From NCBI GenBank assembly GCA_029212965.1, contig JARGOV010000025.1:1-33671 (forward strand): a stretch of 33,671 nucleotides of DNA, in the 5' to 3' direction. Below are positions 7,964 through 16,464 of this stretch, piece by piece. The notes under the pieces were generated by a model, which was not told where the DNA came from, did not search any database, and saw nothing but the letters and a program-made list of their open reading frames with translations. Positions within the stretch are counted from its first letter, which is position 1. The number at the start of each line of letters is the position of its first letter. A program made the translations under genes and the position numbers. Source of the DNA: Porticoccaceae bacterium. GTDB lineage: Bacteria; Pseudomonadota; Gammaproteobacteria; Pseudomonadales; Porticoccaceae.

Positions 7964-9571
7964 CTACATTCTAAAGACACCGAATTTGGTGTCTTCAATT
8001 TCTTTGTTAAGACTCGCCGAGATGCATAAACCGAGCACGGTGCGTGTGTCGGCGGGGTCGATAATGCCGTCATCCCAAATGCGTGCCGAGGCAAAGTAGG
8101 GATGGCCCTGCTTCTCGTAGAGATCAATCACCGGTTGTTTGAAGGTGGCTTCTTCCTCATCGCTCCAGGTGTCGCCCTTGCCTTCAATCTGGTCGCGCTT
8201 AACGCTCGCTAATACGCCCCCGGCTTGTTCGCCACCCATCACTGAGATGCGCGCATTGGGCCACATGAATAAAAAGCGTGGATCGTAGGAGCGACCGCAC
8301 ATGCCGTAGTTACCGGCACCGAAAGAGCCGCCGATAATAATGGTGAACTTAGGTACTTTGGCGCAGGCCACGGCGGTGACCAGTTTGGCGCCGTGTTTGG
8401 CGATGCCGCCGGCCTCGTATTGCTTGCCGACCATAAAGCCGGTGATGTTTTGCAGGAAGACCAGGGGGATTTTGCGCTGACAGCATAGTTCGATGAAATG
8501 CGCGCCTTTTTGTGCCGACTCGCCGAACAAAATGCCGTTGTTGCCCAGTATGCCGACTGGGTAGCCGTGTATGCGAGCAAAACCACAAACTAGGGTGGTG
8601 CCGAACAGCGCTTTAAATTCGTCGAATTCCGAGCCGTCGACCACGCGGGCGATCACTTCGCGCACATCGTAGGGTTTTTTGCTGTCTTTGGGTACCACGC
8701 CATAAATGTCTTTGGCGTCGTACAGGGGGTCAACGGATTCTTGTACATCGAGCTGTGCTGGTTTCACCCGGTTGAGACGAGCGATAGACTGGCGTGCCAG
8801 TTGCAGCGCGTGTTGGTCATTCTGTGCGTAGTGGTCGGTCACGCCTGAGGTGCGACAGTGCACATCGGCACCACCGAGATCTTCAGCACTTACGATTTCG
8901 CCAGTGGCCGCCTTTACCAGGGGCGGGCCGCCGAGGAAGATGGTGCCCTGTTCTTTAACGATAATCGATTCGTCGGCCATGGCCGGCATATAGGCGCCGC
9001 CAGCGGTGCAGGAACCCATCACTACGGCAATTTGCGGAATGCCCTTTGATGACATGACAGCTTCGTTAAAAAAGCTGCGGCCAAAGTGTAGACGATCGGG
9101 GAATATTTCGGCCTGCATGGGCAAAAAGGCGCCACCGGAATCGACCAGATAAATACAAGGCAGGTTGTTTTCATCGGCAATAGTCTGTGCCCGTATTTGC
9201 TTCGTGACCGTTAAGGGGTAGTAAGTGCCGCCCTTGACCGTGGGGTCATTGACAACAATTAAACATTCCTGCCCGGCGACGCGGCCAATACCCGTGATTA
9301 AGCTGGCTCCGGGTACGTAGTCGTCATAGCATTCCCAGGCGGCAAATTGTGAGAATTCTAAAAAGGGGCTGCCGGGGTCGAGCAAGTGTTTAAGCCGGTC
9401 CCTAGGCAGAAGCTTGCCACGGCTTTCATGGCGGTCACGAGATTTCTGGTTACCACCAAGACTGATTTGGGCGATCTTTTCGTTCAGGTCGTCGACGATG
9501 CTCTGCATTTGCGCGGCGTTTGCTGCAAACTCGGTAGTGCGGGTGTTGATCTTCGATTTCAATACGGCCAT
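7964..9571 (-). CDS. liuB: 3-methylcrotonyl-CoA carboxylase, carboxyltransferase beta subunit
   Basis: Transfers carboxyl from biotin to 3-methylcrotonyl-CoA. Its 535 residues comprise paired carboxyltransferase (crotonase-fold) halves. Typical MCC-beta sequences are visible: [12 protein letters not shown] near residue 50, [65 protein letters not shown], and a C-terminal end in KFGVFRM. The ATG at 9571 has a GAGAG-type ribosome-binding site. 111 bp separate it from the alpha subunit. In many proteobacterial liu operons a methylglutaconyl-CoA hydratase gene lies in this gap; here the gap is too short to hold one. Confidence 0.95.
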   Translation of the reverse strand: MAVLKSKINTRTTEFAANAAQMQSIVDDLNEKIAQISLGGNQKSRDRHESRGKLLPRDRLKHLLDPGSPFLEFSQFAAWECYDDYVPGASLITGIGRVAGQECLIVVNDPTVKGGTYYPLTVTKQIRAQTIADENNLPCIYLVDSGGAFLPMQAEIFPDRLHFGRSFFNEAVMSSKGIPQIAVVMGSCTAGGAYMPAMADESIIVKEQGTIFLGGPPLVKAATGEIVSAEDLGGADVHCRTSGVTDHYAQNDQHALQLARQSIARLNRVKPAQLDVQESVDPLYDAKDIYGVVPKDSKKPYDVREVIARVVDGSEFDEFKALFGTTLVCGFARIHGYPVGILGNNGILFGESAQKGAHFIELCCQRKIPLVFLQNITGFMVGKQYEAGGIAKHGAKLVTAVACAKVPKFTIIIGGSFGAGNYGMCGRSYDPRFLFMWPNARISVMGGEQAGGVLASVKRDQIEGKGDTWSDEEEATFKQPVIDLYEKQGHPYFASARIWDDGIIDPADTRTVLGLCISASLNKEIEDTKFGVFRM

Positions 9572-9625
9572 GGAAGCGACTCTCTTCGGCTATTGTTACT
9601 GGAATTGGTTGTGCAAGGTTTGGTT

Positions 9626-10507
9626 TTACTGCAAGACCTTGGGGAATGTTGCGCGGTGGAAGCCGTTGTAAGCTTCGTTATTGCGCTGTGCGCGTTTGAT
9701 TTTTCGACCTAGTGGCGAGCTTAAGCACAGAGAGCTACCGCCATCGACTTTGAGGGTGACGCCGTTGATGTAGCTGGCACCATCACTGAGTAAAAAGCAT
9801 ACCGCCGAGCTGACTTCTGACTCGGTACCGACGCGGTTGAGAGGTACGGACTCGGGGAAGTGGGGTATACACTCCACCATTTCCGGGTCTTCGTACGTGT
9901 CGAGGCCGGACGAGCCCAAATAACCGGGTGCCACGGCATTGAGACGCACACCGGCATAGGCCCATTCGACAGCGGCAGTTTGGGTGAGGTTTTCCATACC
10001 GGCGCGCGAGGCACCAGAGTGAGACATTCGCGGCATACCGCCAAAGTTGTCGGCGGTAATGTTGACGATGGCTCCACCGTGTTCTTTCATCGACTTGAGA
10101 AACACAGCCTTGGAGACAATAAAGCCGCCGAGCAGATTGGTGCGCACCACGGCAAGAAACCCGTTGGGGCTAATGTTCTCTAGGTCGGCGGGGAACTGGC
10201 CGCCAGCATTATTAACCAGACCGTTAATTTGTCCGTGGTCGGCAACGAATTTGTCGATGACGCTATCAACCGCCTCGGCATCGCGAATATCGGCACAACC
10301 ATAATCGACGATAGCGCCGGGGTTATCGCCCTCAATTTCAGCTTTCACAGTAACTAGCTTCTCTTCCGTGCGCCCCATCATCAAAATGGTTGCGCCTAGA
10401 GAGGCCAGTTCGTGGGCGATGCAGCGGCCAAAGCCACTGCCGGAGCCAGTGACCAGTATGGTTTTACCTTTAAAGTGATCGTCTTTCAGTACAGATTGGT
10501 AGCTCAT
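9626..10507 (-). CDS. PECR-like short-chain dehydrogenase with substituted YxxxK motif
   Basis: SDR-fold protein of 293 aa. The glycine motif GSGSGFG is at residues 21-27 and NNAG at 99-102. The region KEHGGAIVNI, HSGASRAGMENLT and SEVSSAVCFLLSDGASYINGV strongly recalls animal peroxisomal trans-2-enoyl-CoA reductase (PECR), including the GGQF following NNA. The classical catalytic pair is replaced: Ser164 stands where Tyr is normally found and Arg168 where Lys is normally found. PECR itself also has HSGAARAG here, so this is a subfamily trait rather than decay. It sits between liuA and liuB in the operon, implying an acyl-CoA substrate such as a 2-enoyl-CoA. A role in leucine breakdown is inferred from position only. 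The ATG at 10507 follows AAGGGAA. Confidence 0.83.
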   Translation of the reverse strand: MSYQSVLKDDHFKGKTILVTGSGSGFGRCIAHELASLGATILMMGRTEEKLVTVKAEIEGDNPGAIVDYGCADIRDAEAVDSVIDKFVADHGQINGLVNNAGGQFPADLENISPNGFLAVVRTNLLGGFIVSKAVFLKSMKEHGGAIVNITADNFGGMPRMSHSGASRAGMENLTQTAAVEWAYAGVRLNAVAPGYLGSSGLDTYEDPEMVECIPHFPESVPLNRVGTESEVSSAVCFLLSDGASYINGVTLKVDGGSSLCLSSPLGRKIKRAQRNNEAYNGFHRATFPKVLQ

Positions 10508-10583
10508 GACGTTAATTCCCTTGTCGATAATTATTGTTGCTTTAGCCGTTGCTTGGTATTTTTTTATTTTTTAAATCAGTTGC

Positions 10584-11753
10584 TTATTTTGATTCATTAA
10601 AGAGCTCTCTACCCACGAGCATGCGGCGAATCTCGGAGGTGCCAGCGCCAATTTCATAGAGCTTGGCATCGCGCAGTAAGCGCCCGGTGGGATACTCGTT
10701 AATGTAGCCGTTGCCACCCAGGGCCTGTATCGCTTGCAAGGCCATTTGCGTGGCTTTTTCGGCGGTGTACAAAATCACAGCGGCGGCATCTTTGCGCGAG
10801 TCTTCACCCCGATCACAGGCCTTAGCGACTGCGTAAAGGTAAGCGCGTGAGGTGTTGAGGTCAACATACATATCGGCCAGCTTGCCCTGCATCAACTGAA
10901 ATTCACCAATGGGCGTGTCGAACTGTTTGCGGTCATGGTAGTAGGGCATGACGATATCCATACAGGCCTGCATTAAACCGACAGGGCCACCCGAGAGCAC
11001 GGTGCGCTCAAAATCGAGGCCCGACATTAAGACTTTAACGCCCTGGTTTTCTTTACCGAGAATGTTTTCAGCGGGAACTTCGCAGTCTTCAAACACTAGC
11101 TCGCCCGTGTTGGAACCGCGCATGCCGAGTTTGTCGAGTTTTTGTGCGCGGCTAAAACCGGGGAAGTCGCGCTCGACAATAAACGCAGTAATGCCTTTGG
11201 AACCCTTGGTGGGTTCGGTCTTGGCGTAGATGACGTAGGTGTCAGCATCGGGGCCATTGGTTATCCAGAACTTATTGCCATTGAGAATATAGCGCTCGCC
11301 TTTTTTGTCGGCTCGCAGCTTCATACTCACCACGTCAGAACCAGCGCCGGGCTCGCTCATGGCCAGAGCACCGATGTGTTCGCCAGAGCAAAGTTTGGGT
11401 AAATATTTGAGCTTTTGTTCGTGGCTGCCGTTCTTGCGAATTTGATTAACGCACAAGTTGGAGTGGGCGCCGTAAGATAGACCGATAGCAGCAGAGGCGC
11501 GGGAAATTTCCTCCATGGCGACCACGTGGGCCAGATAGCCCATGTCAGTGCCGCCGTATTCTTCTTCAACCGTTATGCCCAGCAGCCCCATATCACCGAA
11601 CTGTTGCCATAGTTCGGCGGGGAAATTATTGTCGATATCGATTTGTTCGGCGCGGGGGGCAATTTCGCCCTGGGCAAATTGATAGACGGCATCGCGCAGC
11701 ATGTCGACGTCTTGGCCGAGGTCGAAGTTCATACTTTTAAAAGGTGTGTTCAT
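10584..11753 (-). CDS. liuA: Isovaleryl-CoA dehydrogenase
   Basis: FAD-dependent acyl-CoA dehydrogenase converting isovaleryl-CoA to 3-methylcrotonyl-CoA, passing electrons to ETF. At 389 aa it has the normal three-domain layout: N-terminal helices, the FAD/substrate loop [19 protein letters not shown], and [17 protein letters not shown] in the beta domain. The helix with [13 protein letters not shown] carries the catalytic Glu at the position typical of isovaleryl-CoA dehydrogenases. The C-terminal [17 protein letters not shown] is also typical. The ATG at 11753 is preceded by AAGGA about 8 nt upstream. An upstream in-frame GTG at 11798 overlaps the liuR stop but adds 15 unconserved residues and is less likely. 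First catabolic gene of the liu operon. Confidence 0.94.
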   Translation of the reverse strand: MNTPFKSMNFDLGQDVDMLRDAVYQFAQGEIAPRAEQIDIDNNFPAELWQQFGDMGLLGITVEEEYGGTDMGYLAHVVAMEEISRASAAIGLSYGAHSNLCVNQIRKNGSHEQKLKYLPKLCSGEHIGALAMSEPGAGSDVVSMKLRADKKGERYILNGNKFWITNGPDADTYVIYAKTEPTKGSKGITAFIVERDFPGFSRAQKLDKLGMRGSNTGELVFEDCEVPAENILGKENQGVKVLMSGLDFERTVLSGGPVGLMQACMDIVMPYYHDRKQFDTPIGEFQLMQGKLADMYVDLNTSRAYLYAVAKACDRGEDSRKDAAAVILYTAEKATQMALQAIQALGGNGYINEYPTGRLLRDAKLYEIGAGTSEIRRMLVGRELFNESK

Positions 11754-11794
11754 TGCTGTATTTCCTTGGGTGCGGATTGTGGGGAGGGGTGCTA

Positions 11795-12196
11795 TCACAG
11801 CTCCCGTAATTTGCCGAGGCTTTTAAGTTCGGTCTTGCAGCCTGTTTCGGCTTTATCCAGCTCGTCTAGCATGGCGGTGATGTCACGCAGTTGTTGGGAT
11901 AATTTTTGTCGTGACGTGCTGATATATTCCAGCATACGCTCAAGTTGATTGATATTACTGCTGCCGGGTTCGTACATATGCAGTAATTCACCACTTTCCT
12001 GTAGAGAGAGACCAATACGTTTGCCACGCACGATTAGTTTCAGTTTGGTACGATCGGCAGGGCTGTAAATACGTTTCTGACCCTGTCGTGCAGGCTGCAG
12101 GAGTTGCAGTTCCTCGTAGTGACGGATAGCGCGTGTCGTAACGCCGAATTCTTTGGCCAACTCTGAAATACTGTAAGTGCTCGTCTTTTTAGCCAT
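11795..12196 (-). CDS. liuR: MerR-family regulator of leucine degradation (LiuR-like)
   Basis: Transcription factor of 133 aa. The N-terminal winged HTH reads [26 protein letters not shown], the MerR signature with R-x-[12 protein letters not shown]-type wing residues follow, then the second HTH with [15 protein letters not shown]. The C-terminal part (about 85-125) is a heptad-rich dimerisation helix. No cysteine metal site is evident, as expected for LiuR, which regulates liu operons in gamma- and betaproteobacteria. It is 41 bp from liuA and is presumably co-transcribed. ATG at 12196 (MAKKTSTYS) is chosen over an in-frame TTG at 12205. Its own promoter contains a 16-bp palindrome, indicating autoregulation. 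Confidence 0.9.
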   Translation of the reverse strand: MAKKTSTYSISELAKEFGVTTRAIRHYEELQLLQPARQGQKRIYSPADRTKLKLIVRGKRIGLSLQESGELLHMYEPGSSNINQLERMLEYISTSRQKLSQQLRDITAMLDELDKAETGCKTELKSLGKLREL

Positions 12197-12221
12197 TGTT
12201 GCCAACCAGTGCGGGGGCTGA

Positions 12222-12250
12222 AATATAACTTACGTTAACGTAAGCTGCAA
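12222..12250 (-). promoter_or_regulatory. liuR/liu operon promoter with palindromic operator in the spacer
   Basis: On the minus strand a -35 TTGCAG (12245-12250) and a -10 TATATT (12222-12227) are 17 bp apart. The spacer is almost entirely the perfect 16-bp palindrome CTTACGTTAACGTAAG (12229-12244). MerR-family proteins bind dyads between the -35 and -10 elements, so this is the expected operator of the LiuR-like regulator encoded immediately downstream. Predicted transcription start is about 12214, 18 nt before the liuR ATG. The same operator lies about 160 bp upstream of the divergent acyl-CoA synthetase start. Confidence 0.8.
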
Positions 12251-12403
12251 TTGCGCTCGGGGTGTTTGCCAGCGTCGCCAGAGATTGGTAAATTGCGCGG
12301 CCCTGTGTTTTGGACGCAAGGTTTGTTGCAAACTTTGCTGAGCGAGTGGGCGGCATACGTTTTAAGCAAAACAATAATCTTGAGGCTAACGGTCGGAGAC
12401 AAA

Positions 12404-14083
12404 ATGAAACTGGAAAAAAGCTATATGTGCGGTGCTGCAACTGAGCCACTGGTTTACGACACTATCGGTAATCAGTTTGATCTGGCTGTTGAGCGTTTTC
12501 CCGACAATGAAGCTCTGGTGGTGGCCCATCAAAATATCCGCTGGACCTACAGTGAATATCAGCACGAAGTCGAAAGGCTCGCTACGGGACTGTTGGCTTT
12601 AGGCATTATGCCGGGTGATCGCGTCGGTATTTGGGCGCCGAACTGTTACGAGTGGTGTTTAACTCAATTTGCCACGGCAAAAATAGGCGCCATTCTGGTT
12701 TGCATCAATCCGGCTTATCGTCTTTATGAGCTGGAATATGCCTTAAATAAAGTGCAGTGTCGCGCCATTATCAGTGCCGAGGCATTTAAAAGTAGCTGTT
12801 ACCTCGATATGTTATGTGAATTGGCTCCAGAGCTGGCGAGTTGCGAGCCCGGTCAATTACGTTCTGCTAAATTCCCCAGTCTTGAAACAGTGATTCGTAT
12901 GGGTGAAGCCCAAACGCCGGGCATGTTTAATTTTGACGAAGTTTGTGCCATGGGTGGTGAGATAGAGCACAAGCAGCTATATGAGTTGAAAGATCAATTG
13001 ATGCCCGACGATGCGATTAATATTCAGTTCACTAGTGGTACCACGGGTAACCCCAAGGGCGCGACTCTGACCCATTGCAATGTGCTGAATAATGGCAAAG
13101 TTAACGGTGATGTGATGCGCCTCACCCATGAAGATAAAGTGTGTATTCCTGTGCCGCTCTATCATTGCTTCGGTATGGTGATTGGCAACTTGGGCTGCAT
13201 TTGCCACGGTGCAACAGCAGTCTTCCCTGGTGAAGCTTTTGAACCCCATAGTGTCTTGAGCGTTGTCGCGGAGGAAAAATGCACCGCTTTGCACGGTGTG
13301 CCAACGATGTTTATTGCTGAGCTCGATCACCCCGAATTTGAGAGCTTTGATTTATCAAGCTTGCGAACCGGTATAATGGCCGGCGCACCATGCCCCGAAT
13401 CGGTGATGAAACAGGTCATCGGCAAAATGAATATGCAGCAAATTTTGATCGCCTATGGACAAACAGAGTTAAGTCCCGTGAGTCACGCCACTGAACCGGA
13501 TGATGCTCTTGATAAACGTGTTGGCACTGTAGGTAAACCTTGTCCTCATCTTGAAACCAAAATTGTCGATGACAATAATCGAGTCGTCGCTATTGGCGCG
13601 AAGGGCGAGATTTGTACCCGGGGTTATGCCGTGATGCGCGGCTATTGGGACGACGAAGAAAAGACCTCTGAGACCATCGATGTCGGTGGCTGGTTGCACT
13701 CCGGTGATATTGGGATTATGGATGACGAAGGTTATGTGCGCGTAACTGGGCGAATTAAAGATATGATTATTCGTGGTGGTGAAAATATTTACCCTCGCGA
13801 AGTAGAGGAATTTCTCTACACTCACGGAAAAATTCAGGAAGTACAGGTTGTGGGTGTGCCCGATGAGCGATTCGGCGAACAGGTGTGTGCCTGGATCAAG
13901 TGCCATGAAGGGCAAACTTTAACAGAAGAAGAGGTGAGAGTTTTTTGCAAAAACAAAATCACCCATTTTAAGGTGCCGCACTATATTCGTTTTGTCGATG
14001 ACTACCCGATGACAGTAACGGGCAAAATTATGAAGTTTAAAATGCGCGATGCCATGGTAGAAGAGTTAGGTATTTCTATTTGA
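12404..14083 (+). CDS. AMP-binding acyl-CoA synthetase (ACSF2/FadD-like)
   Basis: Activates a carboxylic acid to its CoA thioester through an acyl-adenylate. The ANL-superfamily motifs are complete in 559 aa: P-loop FTSGTTGNPKGATLTH (about 209-224), the A5 motif YGQTE (about 351), and GWLHSGDIGIMDDEGYVRVTGRIKDMI. RGGENIYPREVEEFL and the C-terminal PMTVTGKIMKFKMR with the catalytic lysine complete the set. The sequence type is the medium-chain/branched-chain ACSF2-like group rather than acetyl-CoA synthetase. ATG at 12404 follows GGAG and gives the family start MKLEKSYMCGA; the frame is open further upstream but that part is not conserved. Divergent from liuR across a shared control region, it probably feeds isovalerate or related acids into the liu pathway. 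Exact substrate is inference. Confidence 0.9.
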   Translation: MKLEKSYMCGAATEPLVYDTIGNQFDLAVERFPDNEALVVAHQNIRWTYSEYQHEVERLATGLLALGIMPGDRVGIWAPNCYEWCLTQFATAKIGAILVCINPAYRLYELEYALNKVQCRAIISAEAFKSSCYLDMLCELAPELASCEPGQLRSAKFPSLETVIRMGEAQTPGMFNFDEVCAMGGEIEHKQLYELKDQLMPDDAINIQFTSGTTGNPKGATLTHCNVLNNGKVNGDVMRLTHEDKVCIPVPLYHCFGMVIGNLGCICHGATAVFPGEAFEPHSVLSVVAEEKCTALHGVPTMFIAELDHPEFESFDLSSLRTGIMAGAPCPESVMKQVIGKMNMQQILIAYGQTELSPVSHATEPDDALDKRVGTVGKPCPHLETKIVDDNNRVVAIGAKGEICTRGYAVMRGYWDDEEKTSETIDVGGWLHSGDIGIMDDEGYVRVTGRIKDMIIRGGENIYPREVEEFLYTHGKIQEVQVVGVPDERFGEQVCAWIKCHEGQTLTEEEVRVFCKNKITHFKVPHYIRFVDDYPMTVTGKIMKFKMRDAMVEELGISI

Positions 14084-14207
14084 TAGGTGTTTCGGTGTTT
14101 GTCTTAGCGCTTTTAAATAAGACTATTTCAAGACCCAAAAACCATGACGTTGTTTTAGACAGTTCTAAGCAGTCGCAAAGACTGCCAACCAAGAGAGGAG
14201 AGACATT

Positions 14208-14978
14208 GTGGATTTAAGCAATAAAGTGGCCATTGTTACAGGCGGTGCGTCCGGCCTGGGCAGAGCAACAACGGATGTATTGGCCGCCGGTGGTGCCAAG
14301 ATAGCTATTTTCGACCTGAATGCTGAACTAGGTGCCGAGGCTGTTAAAGCCCTGGGTGAAGAAAAGGCTGGCTTTTGGGCGGTTGATGTTGCCTCTGCTG
14401 AGTCAGTTGAAACTGCTGTTGACGCCGTGGTTGAAAAATTTGGCCGCATTGATGTGTTGGTTAATTGCGCGGGTGTTGGCCCCGCCAAGAAAATTATCGA
14501 CCGCGAAAACAACCCCATGCCGCTAGAGGATTTTTCCAAATTAATCGGTATTAATCTCACCGGTAGCTTTAATGTGGCGCGTTGCTGTGCCTCCGTGATG
14601 GCAAAGAACGAACTGGTGGATGGTGAACGGGGCGTGATTATTCACACCGCTTCAGTTGCTGCTTATGAAGGTCAGGTCGGCCAGTGCGCTTACTCTGCCA
14701 GTAAAGGTGGCATTGTCGGGATGACTCTACCCATGGCAAGAGATTTGGCGACCGTCGGTATTCGCGTCAATACCGTTGCCCCGGGTATTATGGGCACTCC
14801 ACTGCTGCGTAGTATGCCTCAGAAAGTTCAGGATTCACTCGCAGCTACGGTTCCCAATCCCAGCCGTTTGGGTGAGCCTAATGAGTATGGCCGCTTAGTG
14901 CGTCACATGGTCGAGAATGGTTATATGAACGGTGAGACCGTTCGTCTCGATGGCGCAATTAGAATGCAGCCACGTTAA
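14208..14978 (+). CDS. HSD10-like 3-hydroxyacyl-CoA dehydrogenase (SDR)
   Basis: NAD-dependent SDR of 256 aa resembling 3-hydroxyacyl-CoA / 3-hydroxy-2-methylbutyryl-CoA dehydrogenase type II (HSD17B10), which acts in short and branched-chain acyl-CoA oxidation. The Rossmann motif TGGASGLG is at 11-18, and IFDLNAE supplies the Asp expected for NAD. NCAG is at 86-89 and the catalytic triad is Ser149, Tyr162, Lys166. The insertion loop VGPAKKIIDRENNPMPLEDF is characteristic of HSD10. The start is GTG at 14208, preceded by a strong AGAGGAGAG ribosome-binding site. It lies 124 bp behind the acyl-CoA synthetase, probably in the same transcript. Its stop overlaps that of the convergent smp gene by the shared TTAA. 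Confidence 0.9.
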   Translation: MDLSNKVAIVTGGASGLGRATTDVLAAGGAKIAIFDLNAELGAEAVKALGEEKAGFWAVDVASAESVETAVDAVVEKFGRIDVLVNCAGVGPAKKIIDRENNPMPLEDFSKLIGINLTGSFNVARCCASVMAKNELVDGERGVIIHTASVAAYEGQVGQCAYSASKGGIVGMTLPMARDLATVGIRVNTVAPGIMGTPLLRSMPQKVQDSLAATVPNPSRLGEPNEYGRLVRHMVENGYMNGETVRLDGAIRMQPR

Positions 14979-16336
14979 GAGCTTATATTGACTAGCGGAC
15001 TGCTGGAAGCTGAAGGTTGCCAGTGGGGTTCTTCGTTTTCGCTGAGTCGGTTGCGTAAGTAGGCGAGTTGACGCTCAAAAAGCGCTTGCTGGTCACTGCC
15101 TAAATCGGCAAATAGAAAAGTTTCGCTGGCCTGGTTAGTGTGGTCGCCGATACCGGCTAGTGCTTCAAAATAGATACCCGCCTCGGCGGGTATTTTTGTT
15201 TTTACCGTACCGTGGGTTAGAAGTTGCCATGGGTCAGCGAGCAAGCTGGTCGCTGATAGTTGGGCGAGCGTGGCTTCAGCTGCGGTGTCTTGCATAAAAC
15301 GACAACTGGCGTTTGCCGTGTCTTCCTGAAGGGAGGGGTCGATAGTCAGGGCGCTGCTAAGAATTAACCCAGCCCCTTCTTCATTGGCCTGCTCGCGTTG
15401 CAACTCTACCAGTGCCAGGTGACTGCTAATGGCGCGGAGTAGAAAGTTGCTGTCGCCTGGTGTGGCGACAAAACGTAAATAAACGCAATTGTTCGCACCA
15501 CTCAGTCGTTCACCTTTGAACAGCTCATTCGTGGTGGCAATTATATCGTCAAAGCGTTTGAGTACCCTGCGTAGGTTGTCGTGGCTGAGGTGAGCTTGTA
15601 ATTGAGGTAGATTGATACCGCGAATCGCCAGGCAGCAGGATTCAAGCTCTGGTTCTGTTTCTAGGGGCGTAGTGTTGACGCTTGCCGGTTTAAGTAACAG
15701 GGGTTCGATACGCTTTTCCAGTCGACTTATAACATCAATCTCGGTATTGGCCTGCGTGTCGGTCTCGTCACCTGGTAAACAGTCAGCGAGGCTTTCTAGG
15801 CGGACACTGATGCTATTGCCTAAACGCTTCGCCCAGTAGAACATCAATGCGAAAAGCAAGAAACTCAGGATGCTTGCCGACCAAAATATAATCATCGCCT
15901 GTTGTCGAATATCGCCAGAGTCGAGAGTGAGTTGTACTTGCCAGCTTTGCCCGTTGCTAAGTGTTAGCGCTTGCTTAAACACCTTGCGACTGGCTGATGT
16001 AGCGGTGGGCAAGGACCCGACACTCTCAGCAAGAAGGCTATTGTCAGGCTTAAAAACCGCTGCTTGTGCGACCATCCCTGTATGCACGACCAAATTGTCG
16101 AGCACGACTTGGAGGCTGACGACATCCTGGTGGAGTAGAGGTTGGCGCACCTGGTCAAGTAGCTGGTGGCTCATGGCTTCGCCAAACAATTCTGTTTGCA
16201 ACTCAGTTTGCGAATTCAGCTGAAAATAGAGTAGTGACAGCAGAACCAGGCAGTAAAGGCTAGAAACCAGGGCAATTGATAGCATTAATTTTTTTTGCAA
16301 GCCCATTTTTTGTAAATAAACATTTAGAGTATTCAT
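14975..16336 (-). CDS. Smp/YtjB (AhpA-like) membrane protein
   Basis: Inner-membrane protein of 453 aa with no known enzymatic role. It has an N-terminal membrane helix (about residues 17-39), a periplasmic stretch of about 105 residues, and a second helix at about 147-169 (MIIFWSASILSFLLFALMFYW). A cytoplasmic C-terminal domain of about 280 residues follows. Position is the main identifier: E. coli smp (ytjB) is likewise divergent from serB, and this gene is divergent from serB across 128 bp. The C-terminal part looks nucleotide-cyclase- or regulator-like in layout but shows no catalytic signature that I can name. The frame is intact. Family call is moderate to good; function unknown. Confidence 0.75.
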   Translation of the reverse strand: MNTLNVYLQKMGLQKKLMLSIALVSSLYCLVLLSLLYFQLNSQTELQTELFGEAMSHQLLDQVRQPLLHQDVVSLQVVLDNLVVHTGMVAQAAVFKPDNSLLAESVGSLPTATSASRKVFKQALTLSNGQSWQVQLTLDSGDIRQQAMIIFWSASILSFLLFALMFYWAKRLGNSISVRLESLADCLPGDETDTQANTEIDVISRLEKRIEPLLLKPASVNTTPLETEPELESCCLAIRGINLPQLQAHLSHDNLRRVLKRFDDIIATTNELFKGERLSGANNCVYLRFVATPGDSNFLLRAISSHLALVELQREQANEEGAGLILSSALTIDPSLQEDTANASCRFMQDTAAEATLAQLSATSLLADPWQLLTHGTVKTKIPAEAGIYFEALAGIGDHTNQASETFLFADLGSDQQALFERQLAYLRNRLSENEEPHWQPSASSSPLVNISS

Positions 16337-16464
16337 TCTGCGTTCTATCTCTTCAAGAGCTCAATTATAATGGCTTGAATATTGATTTATAGTACTGGCT
16401 AGATTATTTAAGATTTTTTCTACTGTTCTCTTTATTGTTACAAAAATATTTAAAAGGTCGTTTT

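Noticed and set aside
10584-11798. GTG at 11798 as the liuA start, overlapping the liuR stop
   Set aside because: The ATG at 11753 has an AAGGA ribosome-binding site and matches the usual protein start; the 15 extra residues look unconserved.
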